In this document: piece by piece, positions 1 to 8,662 of the stretch
How positions within the stretch are numbered: the first letter of the stretch is position 1
Layout: each line of letters starts with the position of its first letter
Assembly: GCA_023421395.1 (NCBI GenBank)
Contig: JAEZTL010000028.1
Span: 1 to 64,000 of the forward strand
Origin: Bacillota bacterium
GTDB taxonomy: Bacteria; Bacillota; Clostridia; Christensenellales; Aristaeellaceae
Length of the DNA: 64,000 bases
Reading direction: 5' to 3'
Translations under genes and position numbers: made by a program
Notes under the pieces: model-generated
Seen by the model: the letters and a program-made list of their open reading frames with translations, nothing else
Database searches by the model: none
Told to the model about the DNA's origin: nothing

Positions 1-2
1 TC

Positions 3-500
3 TATAACCTGTTTGACAACATCCCGTATACGATTCTCCGTATGCTGCTCATGTACATCATGCATCCGAGCCTGAAGACGATGATCATCGTGATGTGCCT
101 GACCGGCTGGATCGGAATGACCAAATACATCCGCAACCTGATCCTGATCTACAGGGACCGCGAATATAACCTCGCCTCGCGTTGCCTTGGCACGTCAGGC
201 TGGAAGATCATCATCAAGAATATCCTGCCTCAGCTGGTTTCCGTCATCATGCTGCAGGTTGCGCTTGCCATACCGGACGCGATCGGTAACGAGGTTTTCC
301 TGACCTACATCGGCCTGGGCCTGCCGGTATCCATCCCGAGCCTCGGCAACCTCATCAACGAGGGGCGCAAGATGATGCTCGTGCCCAGCCAGAGATACCA
401 GCTCATTTTCCCGGTGTTCGTCGTCTCCGCGATTACGATTTCATTCTATGCGCTGGGGAATATGTTCGCGGACGCTTCCGATCCGCGCAACCATAAGTGA
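3..500 (+). CDS. oppC: Oligopeptide ABC transporter permease, OppC type (5' end outside window)
   Basis: Inner-membrane permease of a dipeptide/oligopeptide importer; only the last 165 residues are in the window because the frame is already open at base 3. The visible part has several hydrophobic segments, the cytoplasmic EAA-type loop (residues matching YNLASRCLGTSGWKIIIKN followed by LP) that docks the ATPases, and the family-typical EVFLTYIGLGLP stretch near the end. The stop at 498-500 lies just before the ribosome binding site of the next gene, an OppD ATPase, so this is one operon with oppD and oppF. The 3' end is firm; the true start cannot be seen. Confidence 0.9.
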   Translation, partial: YNLFDNIPYTILRMLLMYIMHPSLKTMIIVMCLTGWIGMTKYIRNLILIYRDREYNLASRCLGTSGWKIIIKNILPQLVSVIMLQVALAIPDAIGNEVFLTYIGLGLPVSIPSLGNLINEGRKMMLVPSQRYQLIFPVFVVSAITISFYALGNMFADASDPRNHK

Positions 501-513
501 GGGGGATGATGTG

Positions 514-1584
514 ATGAGCGAGAATAAGATGAATGAAATCATCCTCAGCGTGAAGGATCTTGTGGTGAAGTTCAACCTGCGCGGGCAGGTGCTCACCGCC
601 ATCCGCGATATCAGCCTCGATCTGTATAAAGGCGAAAGCCTCGCCATCGTAGGTGAGTCCGGCTCGGGAAAAAGCGTGTTCACAAAAACCTTTATGGGTC
701 TGTTGGACAACAACGGCTGGATCGACGGCGGCAGCATCGAATACGGCGGTCATCATCTGGAAAATTTCCGCAGGGAGAGGGACTGGCTCAAGATACGCGG
801 CAAGCATATCGCCATGGTTTTTCAGGATCCCATGACGAGCCTCAATCCTTTAAAAACCATCGGCAAGCAGGTGCAGGAAGCGATCACCTTGCATAACAAG
901 GTCAACAAGGAAGAGGCCAAACGCCGCGCGATAGAGCTTCTTGACGACGTGGGTATCCCCGAACCGGAGCGCAGGTACGCCCAGTACCCGCACGAGTTTT
1001 CGGGCGGCATGAGGCAGAGGGTGGTCATCGCCATCGCAATGGCCTGCAACCCGCGCATCCTCATCTGCGACGAGCCCACCACCGCGCTCGACGTCACCAT
1101 CCAGGCGCAGATACTGCACCTGATTAAGCTGCTCAAGGAAAAGTACGAGCTGACGACCATCTACATCACGCACGACTTGGGCGTGGTGGCCAACGTGGCG
1201 GACCGCATCGCGGTCATGTACGCGGGGGACATCGTGGAGATCGGCACGACGGACGAGGTGTTCTATGATCCCAAGCACCCGTATACCTGGGCGCTGCTCT
1301 CGAGCCTGCCGCAGCTTGGCGTCAAGGGCGAGGACCTCTATTCCATCAAGGGCACGCCGCCGAACCTCTTCCACCCCGTGCGGGGCGACGCATTCGCGGC
1401 GCGCAACCCGCAGGCGCTCAAAATCGACTATGTGCACCGGCCGCCTTACTTTGAGGTGACGCCCACGCACAAGGCGCGCACATGGCTGCTTGACCCGCGC
1501 GCGCCCAGGGTGGAGCCGCCGGAGCATATCAAGAACATCCGCAATATGCGCGAGAGGGTAGCGGGAGGGCAGAGCAATGACTAA
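514..1584 (+). CDS. oppD: Oligopeptide ABC transporter ATP-binding protein OppD
   Basis: ATPase subunit (356 aa) powering the peptide importer whose permease lies just upstream. Walker A (GESGSGKS), ABC signature (FSGGMRQRV), Walker B (LICDEPTTALD) and the switch histidine region (ITHDLG) are all present. The C-terminal extension carries the OppD/DppD motif, but the usual cysteines (CAFAPRC-like) are replaced, reading GDAFAARNPQAL. This resembles the lactic-acid-bacteria OppD subgroup and suggests no iron-sulfur cluster there. ATG 514 is chosen because AGGGGG at 500-505 lies 8 bases upstream. The 3' end overlaps oppF by 8 bases, implying translational coupling. Confidence 0.93.
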   Translation: MSENKMNEIILSVKDLVVKFNLRGQVLTAIRDISLDLYKGESLAIVGESGSGKSVFTKTFMGLLDNNGWIDGGSIEYGGHHLENFRRERDWLKIRGKHIAMVFQDPMTSLNPLKTIGKQVQEAITLHNKVNKEEAKRRAIELLDDVGIPEPERRYAQYPHEFSGGMRQRVVIAIAMACNPRILICDEPTTALDVTIQAQILHLIKLLKEKYELTTIYITHDLGVVANVADRIAVMYAGDIVEIGTTDEVFYDPKHPYTWALLSSLPQLGVKGEDLYSIKGTPPNLFHPVRGDAFAARNPQALKIDYVHRPPYFEVTPTHKARTWLLDPRAPRVEPPEHIKNIRNMRERVAGGQSND

Positions 1585-2518
1585 AGAGCGCAGGGAAGTC
1601 CTCCTTCAGGTTAAGGACATGGAGGTCACCTTCGGCAAGGGACGAAAGAAGTTCGTGGCCGTGAAGGGTGTGAGCTTCGACATCTTCAAGGGCGAGACCT
1701 TCGGGCTGGTTGGCGAGTCCGGCTCGGGCAAGACCACCATAGGGCGCGCCATCATCCGCATCAACCCCATATCGGGCGGAGAGGTGATCTACAAGGGAGA
1801 GCGCATCAGCGGCAAGATCAACCGCGCGCTCGACAGGAGCGTCACGCAGAACATCCAGATGATCTTCCAGGACCCGATGGCAAGCCTCAACGAGCGGGCC
1901 AAGGTGGACTACATCGTGGCGGAAGGCTTGATCAACATCCACCCGGAGATGAAGAAGCAGGAGCGCGAGAAGGAAGTGAGCGAAGCGCTCTCCGAGGTGG
2001 GTCTTCTGCCCGAGTTCGCAAGCCGCTTCCCGCACGAGTTTTCGGGCGGGCAGAGGCAGCGCATCGGCATCGCGCGAAGCGTGATCATGAAGCCGGAGTT
2101 CATCATAGCGGATGAACCGATCTCCGCGCTGGACGTGAGCATACGGGCGCAGGTATTGAACCTGCTCTCCAAGCTGCAGAAGGAGCGCGGGCTGACGTAC
2201 CTGTTCATCGCGCACGACCTTTCCGTCATGCGCTTCATCTGCGACCGGATCGCCGTGATACGAAAGGGCGTGATCGTGGAGCTGGCGCAGACGGAGAAGC
2301 TCTTTGCGCATCCGCTGCACCCGTACACGCGCGCGCTGCTCTCGGCGATCCCCATGCCGGACCCGGATTCTGAGCGCACGAAGGTACTCGAAGTATACAA
2401 CCCGGCCTGCCACGACTATTCGGTCGACAAGCCGGAGTGGGTGGAGATCGAGCCGGAGCACTTCGTGCTGGGCAACAAAAAAGAGCTTGCGGAGTATCGC
2501 AAAAAGCTTTCCGAGTAA
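1577..2518 (+). CDS. oppF: Oligopeptide ABC transporter ATP-binding protein OppF
   Basis: Second ATPase (313 aa) of the peptide importer, forming a heterodimer with OppD. It has Walker A (GESGSGKTT), signature (FSGGQRQRIGIARS), Walker B (FIIADEPISALD) and the HPYTRALLSAIP stretch typical of this subfamily. The C-terminus (VEIEPEHFVLG) matches the OppF tail of Gram-positive peptide transporters. The start overlaps the end of oppD. A strong hairpin follows 10 bases after the stop, closing the operon. No peptide-binding protein is in the window; it is presumably upstream. Confidence 0.93.
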   Translation: MTKERREVLLQVKDMEVTFGKGRKKFVAVKGVSFDIFKGETFGLVGESGSGKTTIGRAIIRINPISGGEVIYKGERISGKINRALDRSVTQNIQMIFQDPMASLNERAKVDYIVAEGLINIHPEMKKQEREKEVSEALSEVGLLPEFASRFPHEFSGGQRQRIGIARSVIMKPEFIIADEPISALDVSIRAQVLNLLSKLQKERGLTYLFIAHDLSVMRFICDRIAVIRKGVIVELAQTEKLFAHPLHPYTRALLSAIPMPDPDSERTKVLEVYNPACHDYSVDKPEWVEIEPEHFVLGNKKELAEYRKKLSE

Positions 2519-2525
2519 ATCCAAG

Positions 2526-2562
2526 CAAAAAGGCCGTCCCGATAACAGGGGCGGCCTTCTTT
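2526..2562. terminator. Bidirectional Rho-independent terminator between oppF and the aspartokinase gene
   Basis: An 11-bp stem (AAGGCCGTCCC / GGGGCGGCCTT, one G-T pair) with loop GATAACA. It is preceded by A-rich and followed by T-rich sequence, so it can serve both converging genes. Confidence 0.8.
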
Positions 2563-2582
2563 GTATACAGCGGCAATGGAGC

Positions 2583-3545
2583 TTATTTTGCGAATCTGTC
2601 GTAGAGCTTTTTTGCGGCGGCGGCGGATTCGTCCTTACGCATGGTGGCGGAAAGGATGTCCCCGACGAGCGTCACCGAATGGCCGGGCAGCATGGCCTCA
2701 ACCTCCTTGAGGATGAGCGCCGCGCTGCGGTACACCATGCCCAGCGTATCTTCCTCGCCGGCATGCTTCACGGCGATGCCGATAAAGCCTTCGGGCTTTT
2801 TCTTCATCTGATGGATTTTCGTGCCCGGCGTATTTTCAAAGGTGGTGCGTACCCATACGGGGATGCGGAAGCGTATGCCCGCCTCGATGGCGCGCGGATG
2901 CACCACGCCCGCGCCGAGCCGCGCGAGGGAGAGCATATCGTGCGCGTCGATCTCCTCAAGAAAGCGCGCTTGGGGGACAATGCGCGGGTCGCACTCGGCC
3001 ACGCCCGGCACATCCGTATAGATGACGGTCTCATCCGCCTTAAGGTAACCCGCAATGCATACGGCGGAGGTGTCGCTGCCGCCGCGCCCGAGCGTGGTGA
3101 CCGCGCCTGAGACGGATACGCCCTGAAAGCCCGTGATGACGGCCACTTTGCCGGCGTGAAGCACAGAGAGCACGCGGGCGGTGTCCATGCTGGTGATTTC
3201 GGCGCTAAGGTGCGCGTCGTCGGTCTGAATCCCCGCGGTCATGCCGTTCATGGGGACGGCGGGGATGCCGTTTTGGCACAGCGCGTCCGCGAATACGCAG
3301 GCGGAAATGGTCTCCCCGCAGGACATGAGCATATCCCGCGTTTCGGGCAGGGTGTCGCTTCCGCGCACAAGGGACAAAAGCGTGTCTGTGGCGTAGGGCG
3401 CGCCCAAGCGCCCCATGGCGGACACGACGACGGCGAGGGCATAGCCCGCGCTCCTGTACTCATTGATGCGCGCCATGGCGCAGGCTCTTGCTTTTTCATC
3501 GGCGACGGAGGTGCCGCCGAATTTGACAACCGCGATTTTATTCAT
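2583..3545 (-). CDS. Short aspartokinase-like amino acid kinase
   Basis: Predicted to phosphorylate aspartate with ATP, the first step of the aspartate family (lysine, threonine, methionine, diaminopimelate). The 320-aa product has the N-terminal KFGGTSVA motif, a CGETIS helix, LGRGGSDTSA, YTDVPGVAECDPR and LGAGVVHPRAIE, all aspartokinase hallmarks. Monofunctional aspartokinases are usually about 400 aa with two C-terminal ACT domains. Here only about 70 residues follow the kinase domain, so at most one partial ACT-like unit is present and lysine/threonine feedback may be altered. AGGAG precedes the start. It is probably co-directional with the DUF523 gene upstream, 113 bases away. Confidence 0.85.
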   Translation of the reverse strand: MNKIAVVKFGGTSVADEKARACAMARINEYRSAGYALAVVVSAMGRLGAPYATDTLLSLVRGSDTLPETRDMLMSCGETISACVFADALCQNGIPAVPMNGMTAGIQTDDAHLSAEITSMDTARVLSVLHAGKVAVITGFQGVSVSGAVTTLGRGGSDTSAVCIAGYLKADETVIYTDVPGVAECDPRIVPQARFLEEIDAHDMLSLARLGAGVVHPRAIEAGIRFRIPVWVRTTFENTPGTKIHQMKKKPEGFIGIAVKHAGEEDTLGMVYRSAALILKEVEAMLPGHSVTLVGDILSATMRKDESAAAAKKLYDRFAK

Positions 3546-3658
3546 ACTTCATACTCCTGATGAAATTGATAACAGCAATAAAAAGCTTGCATACCCGTTC
3601 GTTATACCATAAAGAATACGCGCTTGTAAACGATGGATATTCACGTTACTTTGCAACT

Positions 3659-4093
3659 TTATTTGAGCAGTCCTGCAAGTTGGCTTTCGCCGTACACATG
3701 GATGCCCGCATCCTTGAGAAGCCCGGCCGTAACGCCGTCCCCTTCGACGAGCCTGCCCGTGAAGCTGCCGTCGTAGACGAAGCCGGAACCGCAGGAGGGG
3801 CTTTTTTCCTTGAGCACGGCAACCTCGCAGCCGAAGCGCCGCGCGAGGGCAAGCGCTTCACGCGCGCCGCGCTCAAATTCCTCCGTCACGTCGCGCCCTT
3901 GGGAGGAAAACACGCGGCCATCCCTTATTTCCGAGGGGACGCGGGGCGTCGTTAGCCCGCCGTACGCCTCAGGGCAAAAGGGAATCAGCTCGTGCTTCTC
4001 CATCAGCTGCGCAAATTCTTCGCCAACCGGTATCGGCTTTGCGTTATATCTGCAATTTACGCCCACAAGGCATGCGCTCACGAGTATTCTCAT
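3659..4093 (-). CDS. DUF523 domain protein (YbbK-like)
   Basis: A 144-aa cytoplasmic protein of the DUF523 family, function unknown. It shows the family motifs ILVSACLVGVNCRYN at the N-terminus, LIPFCPEAYGGL, and a central KEKSPSCGSGFVYDGSF segment; the conserved cysteines suggest metal or redox chemistry. GGAGG lies 6 bases before the ATG. It sits upstream of and in the same direction as the aspartokinase gene, with no clear terminator between. I can identify the family but not the reaction. Confidence 0.85.
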   Translation of the reverse strand: MRILVSACLVGVNCRYNAKPIPVGEEFAQLMEKHELIPFCPEAYGGLTTPRVPSEIRDGRVFSSQGRDVTEEFERGAREALALARRFGCEVAVLKEKSPSCGSGFVYDGSFTGRLVEGDGVTAGLLKDAGIHVYGESQLAGLLK

Positions 4094-4241
4094 AAAAACC
4101 TCCGCAGGAAGTGCAATGGATTACCAATGAATATAGCACAAACGAAGCGGCGCGGCAAACCCCGCGCTGCGCTTTACTTTTTTGTTTTCATCGTCCATAA
4201 TGAAGCCGAAAGCGGGACGAACTTCAAAAGGAGGTGCGTTT

Positions 4242-5627
4242 ATGGCCGTGCTTGCCGCGCTTGCAGTGCCGCATCCGCCCATCATATTGCCGGAGATCGG
4301 CAGGGGCGAGGAGAGGAAAATCATCAGGACGGGCGAGGCGTACCGCGAAGCCATGCGCCGCGCGGCGCAATACCGCCCGGATACCGTCATACTCGCAAGC
4401 CCCCACGCCACGATGTACGCGGATTATTTCCACATCTCGCCGGGCGAGGGCGCGAAGGGCAGCTTTGCGCGCTTCGGCGCGCCGCAGGTGCGTATTGAAA
4501 CACAGTACGACAGCGAATTTTCCAGAAAGCTTGCGGAGGATTGCGCGAAAAAAGGCATCCCGGCAGGCCCGCTTGGCGAACGGGATAAGACGCTCGACCA
4601 CGGTACGATGATACCGCTCTATTTCCTCGGGGCGTTTCTCCCCGAGGTAAAAATCGTCCGCATAGGCCTTTCGGGCCTATCCGCCGCCGCCCATTACCGC
4701 CTTGGGCAGAGCGTTGCGCGCACGGCGGACGCACTCGGCCGCCGCGCGGTGTTCATCGCCAGCGGCGACCTTTCGCACAAGCTTGCCGTGGACGGGCCTT
4801 ACGGCTTTGCGCCTGAAGGCCCCGTATTCGATGAGCGCGTATGCGGCGCACTTAAAAAAGGCGATTTTCTCTCCCTCTTGGAGCTTGATTCCGAGCTGAG
4901 CGAGGCGGCGGCGGAATGCGGCCTGCGTTCCCTGTGGATAATGGCGGGCGCGCTCGACAGACAAGCCGTTAAAAGCGAGCTGCTCTCCTACGAGGGGCCT
5001 TTCGGCGTGGGATACGCCGTGGCGTCCTTCGCGCCGCAGGGGGAGGATGAGGCGCGCGCGATAGGCGATATTTACGAGGCGCGCGAAAGGGAGAGGTGCG
5101 CCGCGATCAAGGCCGCGGAGGACGCGTATGTCCGCCTTGCGCGGCACAGCGTGGAAACGTATGTCACCACGGGCAAGCGGGCGAAGCTTGCGGATAGTGT
5201 GCCGGTAGAATTATTGAAAATACGCGCGGGCGCGTTCGTTTCCCTCAAAAAGGACGGAAGGCTGCGCGGCTGCATCGGCACCATAGAGCCCGCACGGGAA
5301 AACCTCGCAGAGGAAATCCTTTATAACGCAGTATCCGCGGCGTGCGAAGACCCGCGCTTTGACCCTGTGGAGGCGGAGGAACTTCCTTCCCTCGTGTACA
5401 GCGTGGACGTGCTGGGCGCGCCGGAATCCGTCGTCTCGGAAGCGGAGCTTGACCCGAAGCGCTACGGCGTCATCGTAGCGCGCGGCATGAAAAAGGGTTT
5501 GCTCCTGCCCGAGCTCGCGGGGGTGGACAGCGTGGCGGAGCAGGTGAAAATCGCCAAACAGAAGGCGGGTATAGGCGAAAACGAGTCTGTTGCGCTTTTC
5601 CGCTTCGAGGTTGTGAGGCACAAATGA
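4242..5627 (+). CDS. AmmeMemoRadiSam system proteins B and A fused (Memo/LigB-like plus AMMECR1)
   Basis: A 461-aa fusion of two partners of the AmmeMemoRadiSam system, whose function is unknown. Residues about 1-260 form a Memo/LigB-like domain, a fold shared with class III extradiol dioxygenases, with visible VPHPPIILPEIG and LDHGTMIPLYFL motifs. Residues about 285-460 form an AMMECR1 domain with LRGCIGTIEP near residue 341. ATG 4242 is chosen because AAAGGAGG lies about 8 bases upstream; an in-frame ATG at 4182 lacks such a site. The stop overlaps the start of the radical SAM partner (ATGA), so both are made together. Confidence 0.9.
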   Translation: MAVLAALAVPHPPIILPEIGRGEERKIIRTGEAYREAMRRAAQYRPDTVILASPHATMYADYFHISPGEGAKGSFARFGAPQVRIETQYDSEFSRKLAEDCAKKGIPAGPLGERDKTLDHGTMIPLYFLGAFLPEVKIVRIGLSGLSAAAHYRLGQSVARTADALGRRAVFIASGDLSHKLAVDGPYGFAPEGPVFDERVCGALKKGDFLSLLELDSELSEAAAECGLRSLWIMAGALDRQAVKSELLSYEGPFGVGYAVASFAPQGEDEARAIGDIYEARERERCAAIKAAEDAYVRLARHSVETYVTTGKRAKLADSVPVELLKIRAGAFVSLKKDGRLRGCIGTIEPARENLAEEILYNAVSAACEDPRFDPVEAEELPSLVYSVDVLGAPESVVSEAELDPKRYGVIVARGMKKGLLLPELAGVDSVAEQVKIAKQKAGIGENESVALFRFEVVRHK

Positions 5628-6448
5628 AGGAAATCTGCGCCATCTGCCCGCGCGGCTGCGCGCTCGAAGCCGGACAGATGGGCTTTTGCCGCGCGCGGGC
5701 GAATGTGGATGGCAAAATCACCGCAATCAATTACGGCAGGGTCACCGCGCTCGCGCTCGACCCCGTCGAAAAGAAACCGCTCAAGCGCTTCCGTCCGGGC
5801 AGTTCCATCCTTTCCACAGGCAGCTTCGGATGCAATCTTCGCTGCGCGTTCTGCCAGAACAGCGACATTTCCATGGCCGGGGAGGGGGCGCGAAGCGCCG
5901 GGGTTTCGAAGGAGCAATTGGTCGATATCGCTCTGCGCGAAAAGGCGCGGGGAAACATCGGCATCGCGTATACCTACAACGAGCCGCTCGTGGGCTATGA
6001 ATATGTCTGCGACTGCGCAGTACTTGCGCGCGAGGCCGGGCTTGTCAACGTGCTTGTCACCAACGGCACAGTCTGCGAAGCGCCCCTGCTCGCGCTCTTG
6101 CCTCATATCGACGCGATGAACATCGACCTCAAGACGTTTTCTGAAGAGAAGTATAAAGAGCTCAGCGGCTTTTTTGATACCGTGAAGCGCACGATAGAAT
6201 TAGGCGCCGCGCGCTGCCATGTGGAGGTCACGACGCTCATCATCCCCGGCTGGAACGACGGCGAGGCCGACATGGAGGAGGAAGCCGCCTGGCTCGCCTC
6301 GCTCGACCCCGAAATCCCGCTGCACATCAGCCGCTTCTTCCCGTGCTATCATATGCACGGTCGCGCGCCCACGCCGATATCGACGATATACCGCCTGCGC
6401 GATATCGCGAAGAAGCATCTTCGCTATGTCTATACGGGCAATTGCTAA
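5624..6448 (+). CDS. AmmeMemoRadiSam system radical SAM enzyme
   Basis: A 274-aa radical S-adenosylmethionine enzyme. The CxxxCxxC cluster motif is Cys70, Cys74 and Cys77 (GCNLRCAFCQN), and an N-terminal CAICPRGC segment may bind a further metal. YTYNEPLVGYEY and the terminal YTGNC are typical of the PflA-like AmmeMemoRadiSam subgroup. Its start overlaps the stop of the fused A/B protein, which fixes the partnership. The substrate is unknown. Its stop codon directly abuts the stop codon of the converging transporter gene, with no bases between, so no separate terminator fits between them. Confidence 0.9.
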   Translation: MKEICAICPRGCALEAGQMGFCRARANVDGKITAINYGRVTALALDPVEKKPLKRFRPGSSILSTGSFGCNLRCAFCQNSDISMAGEGARSAGVSKEQLVDIALREKARGNIGIAYTYNEPLVGYEYVCDCAVLAREAGLVNVLVTNGTVCEAPLLALLPHIDAMNIDLKTFSEEKYKELSGFFDTVKRTIELGAARCHVEVTTLIIPGWNDGEADMEEEAAWLASLDPEIPLHISRFFPCYHMHGRAPTPISTIYRLRDIAKKHLRYVYTGNC

Positions 6449-7576
6449 TTAAAAGAACTCGAGTATGAGATAGCCAAGCGGCATGAGCAGCGCCAGGCCG
6501 ATGGCGTTTGCCAACGTAAACAGCGCAAGGAACCTTCCTGTTTTCGCGCCCTCGCAGCGCGCGTAGAGTTTGAGTGAAATGAGGCTTGCAAGCGAGGCGA
6601 CGGGCGTGCCCAGGCCGCCTATATCCACGCCCAATAGCAGCGCGCGCCAGTTGTCGGTAAAGTCGCAAAGCAGCACGGCGGCGGGCACATTGCTGATAAC
6701 CTGGCTCGCCGCGGCGGAGGTCAGCAGCGCGTCACCCGCAAGCATGGAGGAAAGCGCGGTTCGAATTGCGCCGACGCGGGCGATGTTGCCGGAAAAGACG
6801 AAAAAGCATACGAAGGTCATAAGCAGCGCATAGTCCACTTTTTTGAGAAGATTTGGAGAGAGGAAAAGAAAGCACACAATGACTGCGAGCGTCGGCACAA
6901 GGTAGGGCACAACACGGAACACGCTTAACAGGCTTAAAACGAACAGCGCCGTATAGAGCGCGAGGCGCTTGGGCGAATGGAGCTTTGCCTCTTGCTCAAA
7001 GACGACCTCGGCCACGCCGCGCCCGCTTAAAAGCGCGGCCCCGCCCGTAAGCAGAAACCCCGCGAGGGCAACGGGCAGCACGACGGAGAAGAAAACGCCC
7101 GCTTCCGGCGCGAATTTAGAGAAAATATAGAGGTTCTGCGGGTTACCCACGGGCGTTGCCATGCTGCCGAGATTGGCCGCCACGGTTTGCAGCACGATGA
7201 CCCATGGGAGCGGGTCTTCACGGCCGATGAGCTTTAATACGAGTATCGCAAAGGGTACGAAGGTGATGAGCGCCACGTCGTTTGTGACGAACATCGAGGC
7301 GAAGAAAGGCAGCAGCACGAGCGCCGCCGTCAGCGCGCGCAGGTTCACTTTGCCTGAAAGCAGCCTTTGTGCGAGCAGGTAAAAGAGATTGCACTCCTGA
7401 AAGCCCACAACCACGGCCATCAGACAGAACAAAAGGCACAGCACCCTGAAATCAAAGTAGCCGATATACTCTGCGTCCGGCGGCACGAAGAGCATGGAGA
7501 GAAGCGCGCACGCGGCTGCGATGCAAAGCACGCTTTCGCGCTTGCAAAATATCCATATCCGGTTAAAAAATGCCAT
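6449..7576 (-). CDS. Ion-transporter superfamily membrane protein (SLC13/ArsB/NhaD-like)
   Basis: A 375-aa polytopic membrane protein with about ten hydrophobic segments. The motif SMFVTNDVALITFVPFAIL and a later GGLGTPVASLASLISL repeat are typical of the ion-transporter superfamily that includes dicarboxylate/sodium symporters, arsenite pumps and sodium-proton antiporters. It is somewhat shorter than usual SLC13 members. GGGAG lies about 7 bases before ATG 7576; ATG 7591 is a possible alternative. It follows the AraC gene by under 40 bases on the same strand, so that regulator may control it. Substrate not determinable; an organic acid or cation is likely. Confidence 0.75.
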   Translation of the reverse strand: MAFFNRIWIFCKRESVLCIAAACALLSMLFVPPDAEYIGYFDFRVLCLLFCLMAVVVGFQECNLFYLLAQRLLSGKVNLRALTAALVLLPFFASMFVTNDVALITFVPFAILVLKLIGREDPLPWVIVLQTVAANLGSMATPVGNPQNLYIFSKFAPEAGVFFSVVLPVALAGFLLTGGAALLSGRGVAEVVFEQEAKLHSPKRLALYTALFVLSLLSVFRVVPYLVPTLAVIVCFLFLSPNLLKKVDYALLMTFVCFFVFSGNIARVGAIRTALSSMLAGDALLTSAAASQVISNVPAAVLLCDFTDNWRALLLGVDIGGLGTPVASLASLISLKLYARCEGAKTGRFLALFTLANAIGLALLMPLGYLILEFF

Positions 7577-7613
7577 ATCGTTCTCCCGCATAAAAGCGAA
7601 ATTATAGTAATGC

Positions 7614-8471
7614 TTAACCGCCGCTTTGTCCCGCGTACGCGCGCGGGGACACGCCATATTCGTTGACAAACGCCTTGTAAAAGCCCGAATAGTCCGCGAA
7701 GCCGCATTGCGCCGCCACAGCAAGGAGCGGCATGCCTTCGAGAATGAGGTTGCGCGCGCGTATCATGCGCTTTTGCATGAGCATTTGGAAAATGGTGACG
7801 CCCGTTTCCCTGCGAAACGTGCGCGCGAGATAGTATTTGGAAAGATACACGCTTGCGGCGAGCGCGTCGAGGCTCACCGGCTCGGCAAGGTGCGCGTCGA
7901 GATAGGCGGAAACGCTGTCCGTGAGCGCGTTCACGCTGATGCCTGTGCGCGCGGGAGAAGGCTGCGCCTCTAAATAATCGCGGTTGAGCTCGACCAATAG
8001 GTCCATCATGCGGGAGCGGCACAGCACGTCCCGCCCGAAGCCCTCGCCGTTTGTCGCTTCAAGCAGGGCGAAAAGCTTCTGCTCGATGGCGGCGCGGCGC
8101 AGCTTTGGCAGGCGGCTCAAATTGTACTTATCGCTTTGAAAACAGCAGGAAAGGTCACTCTGCGGCGTGGAGAGTTTTTCGATGTGCTTGCGCGATATCC
8201 ACAGCACGATGCGCTCATAGGGCAGCGCCGTGCCGCTGATGAGCGGGCGGTGGAGCTGGTTCGGGCCGATGAGCAAAAGATCGCCCGCCGTCATCGTATA
8301 GGAATGGTTGTCGATCTGATAGCTTACGCGTCCGGAGAGAAGATAATAGCACTCGTAGAAATCATGGAAATGCAGCGAAACGTGCAGCTCGCTGCTGTCC
8401 AGATAGTGATAGATTTCATAATCCTCAAGCAGCATGTGCTGCCGAAGCTGGAATTCGTCCCGCTTGATCAT
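7614..8471 (-). CDS. AraC-family transcriptional regulator
   Basis: A 285-aa regulator. Residues about 1-150 form a cupin-like sensing domain (HFHDFYECYYLLSGRVSYQI), typical of sugar- or metabolite-responsive AraC proteins. The last about 100 residues form the double helix-turn-helix (YLSKYYLARTFRRETG and VAAQCGFADYSGFYKAF). It is divergent from the PfkB kinase gene across 190 bases and upstream of the transporter gene on its own strand, so both are candidate targets. A good promoter precedes it (8493-8521). Confidence 0.88.
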   Translation of the reverse strand: MIKRDEFQLRQHMLLEDYEIYHYLDSSELHVSLHFHDFYECYYLLSGRVSYQIDNHSYTMTAGDLLLIGPNQLHRPLISGTALPYERIVLWISRKHIEKLSTPQSDLSCCFQSDKYNLSRLPKLRRAAIEQKLFALLEATNGEGFGRDVLCRSRMMDLLVELNRDYLEAQPSPARTGISVNALTDSVSAYLDAHLAEPVSLDALAASVYLSKYYLARTFRRETGVTIFQMLMQKRMIRARNLILEGMPLLAVAAQCGFADYSGFYKAFVNEYGVSPRAYAGQSGG

Positions 8472-8492
8472 ATAAGCTTACCCTTGTTGCCT

Positions 8493-8521
8493 ATCATAAC
8501 ACAACAGAGCAACGCAAGCAA
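8493..8521 (-). promoter_or_regulatory. Predicted promoter of the AraC gene
   Basis: On the minus strand TTGCTT and TATGAT are separated by 17 bases, ending about 20 bases before the AraC start. Good match to a housekeeping sigma promoter; not tested. Confidence 0.55.
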
Positions 8522-8541
8522 TGTTGCGGGCAATCCTATCA

Positions 8542-8570
8542 TGGAAGATGGATAGAATTTCATATATAAT
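8542..8570 (+). promoter_or_regulatory. Possible promoter of the PfkB kinase/gnd pair
   Basis: TATAAT at 8565-8570 is a perfect -10 box on the plus strand in the divergent intergenic region; the -35 (TGGAAG at 8542, 17-base spacer) is weak, so activation by the AraC protein is conceivable. Confidence 0.4.
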
Positions 8571-8662
8571 GAAAGCGGAAAGCCGATAAGAGCATATTCT
8601 TTGGAGCCGATCGATTTAATTGTGATACTTTCAAAGAGCAAAAGCATGAAGGGGAAAGCTGC

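Noticed and set aside
3546..3658. Lysine riboswitch upstream of the aspartokinase gene
   Set aside because: The 113-base leader is too short and shows no lysine-element core.
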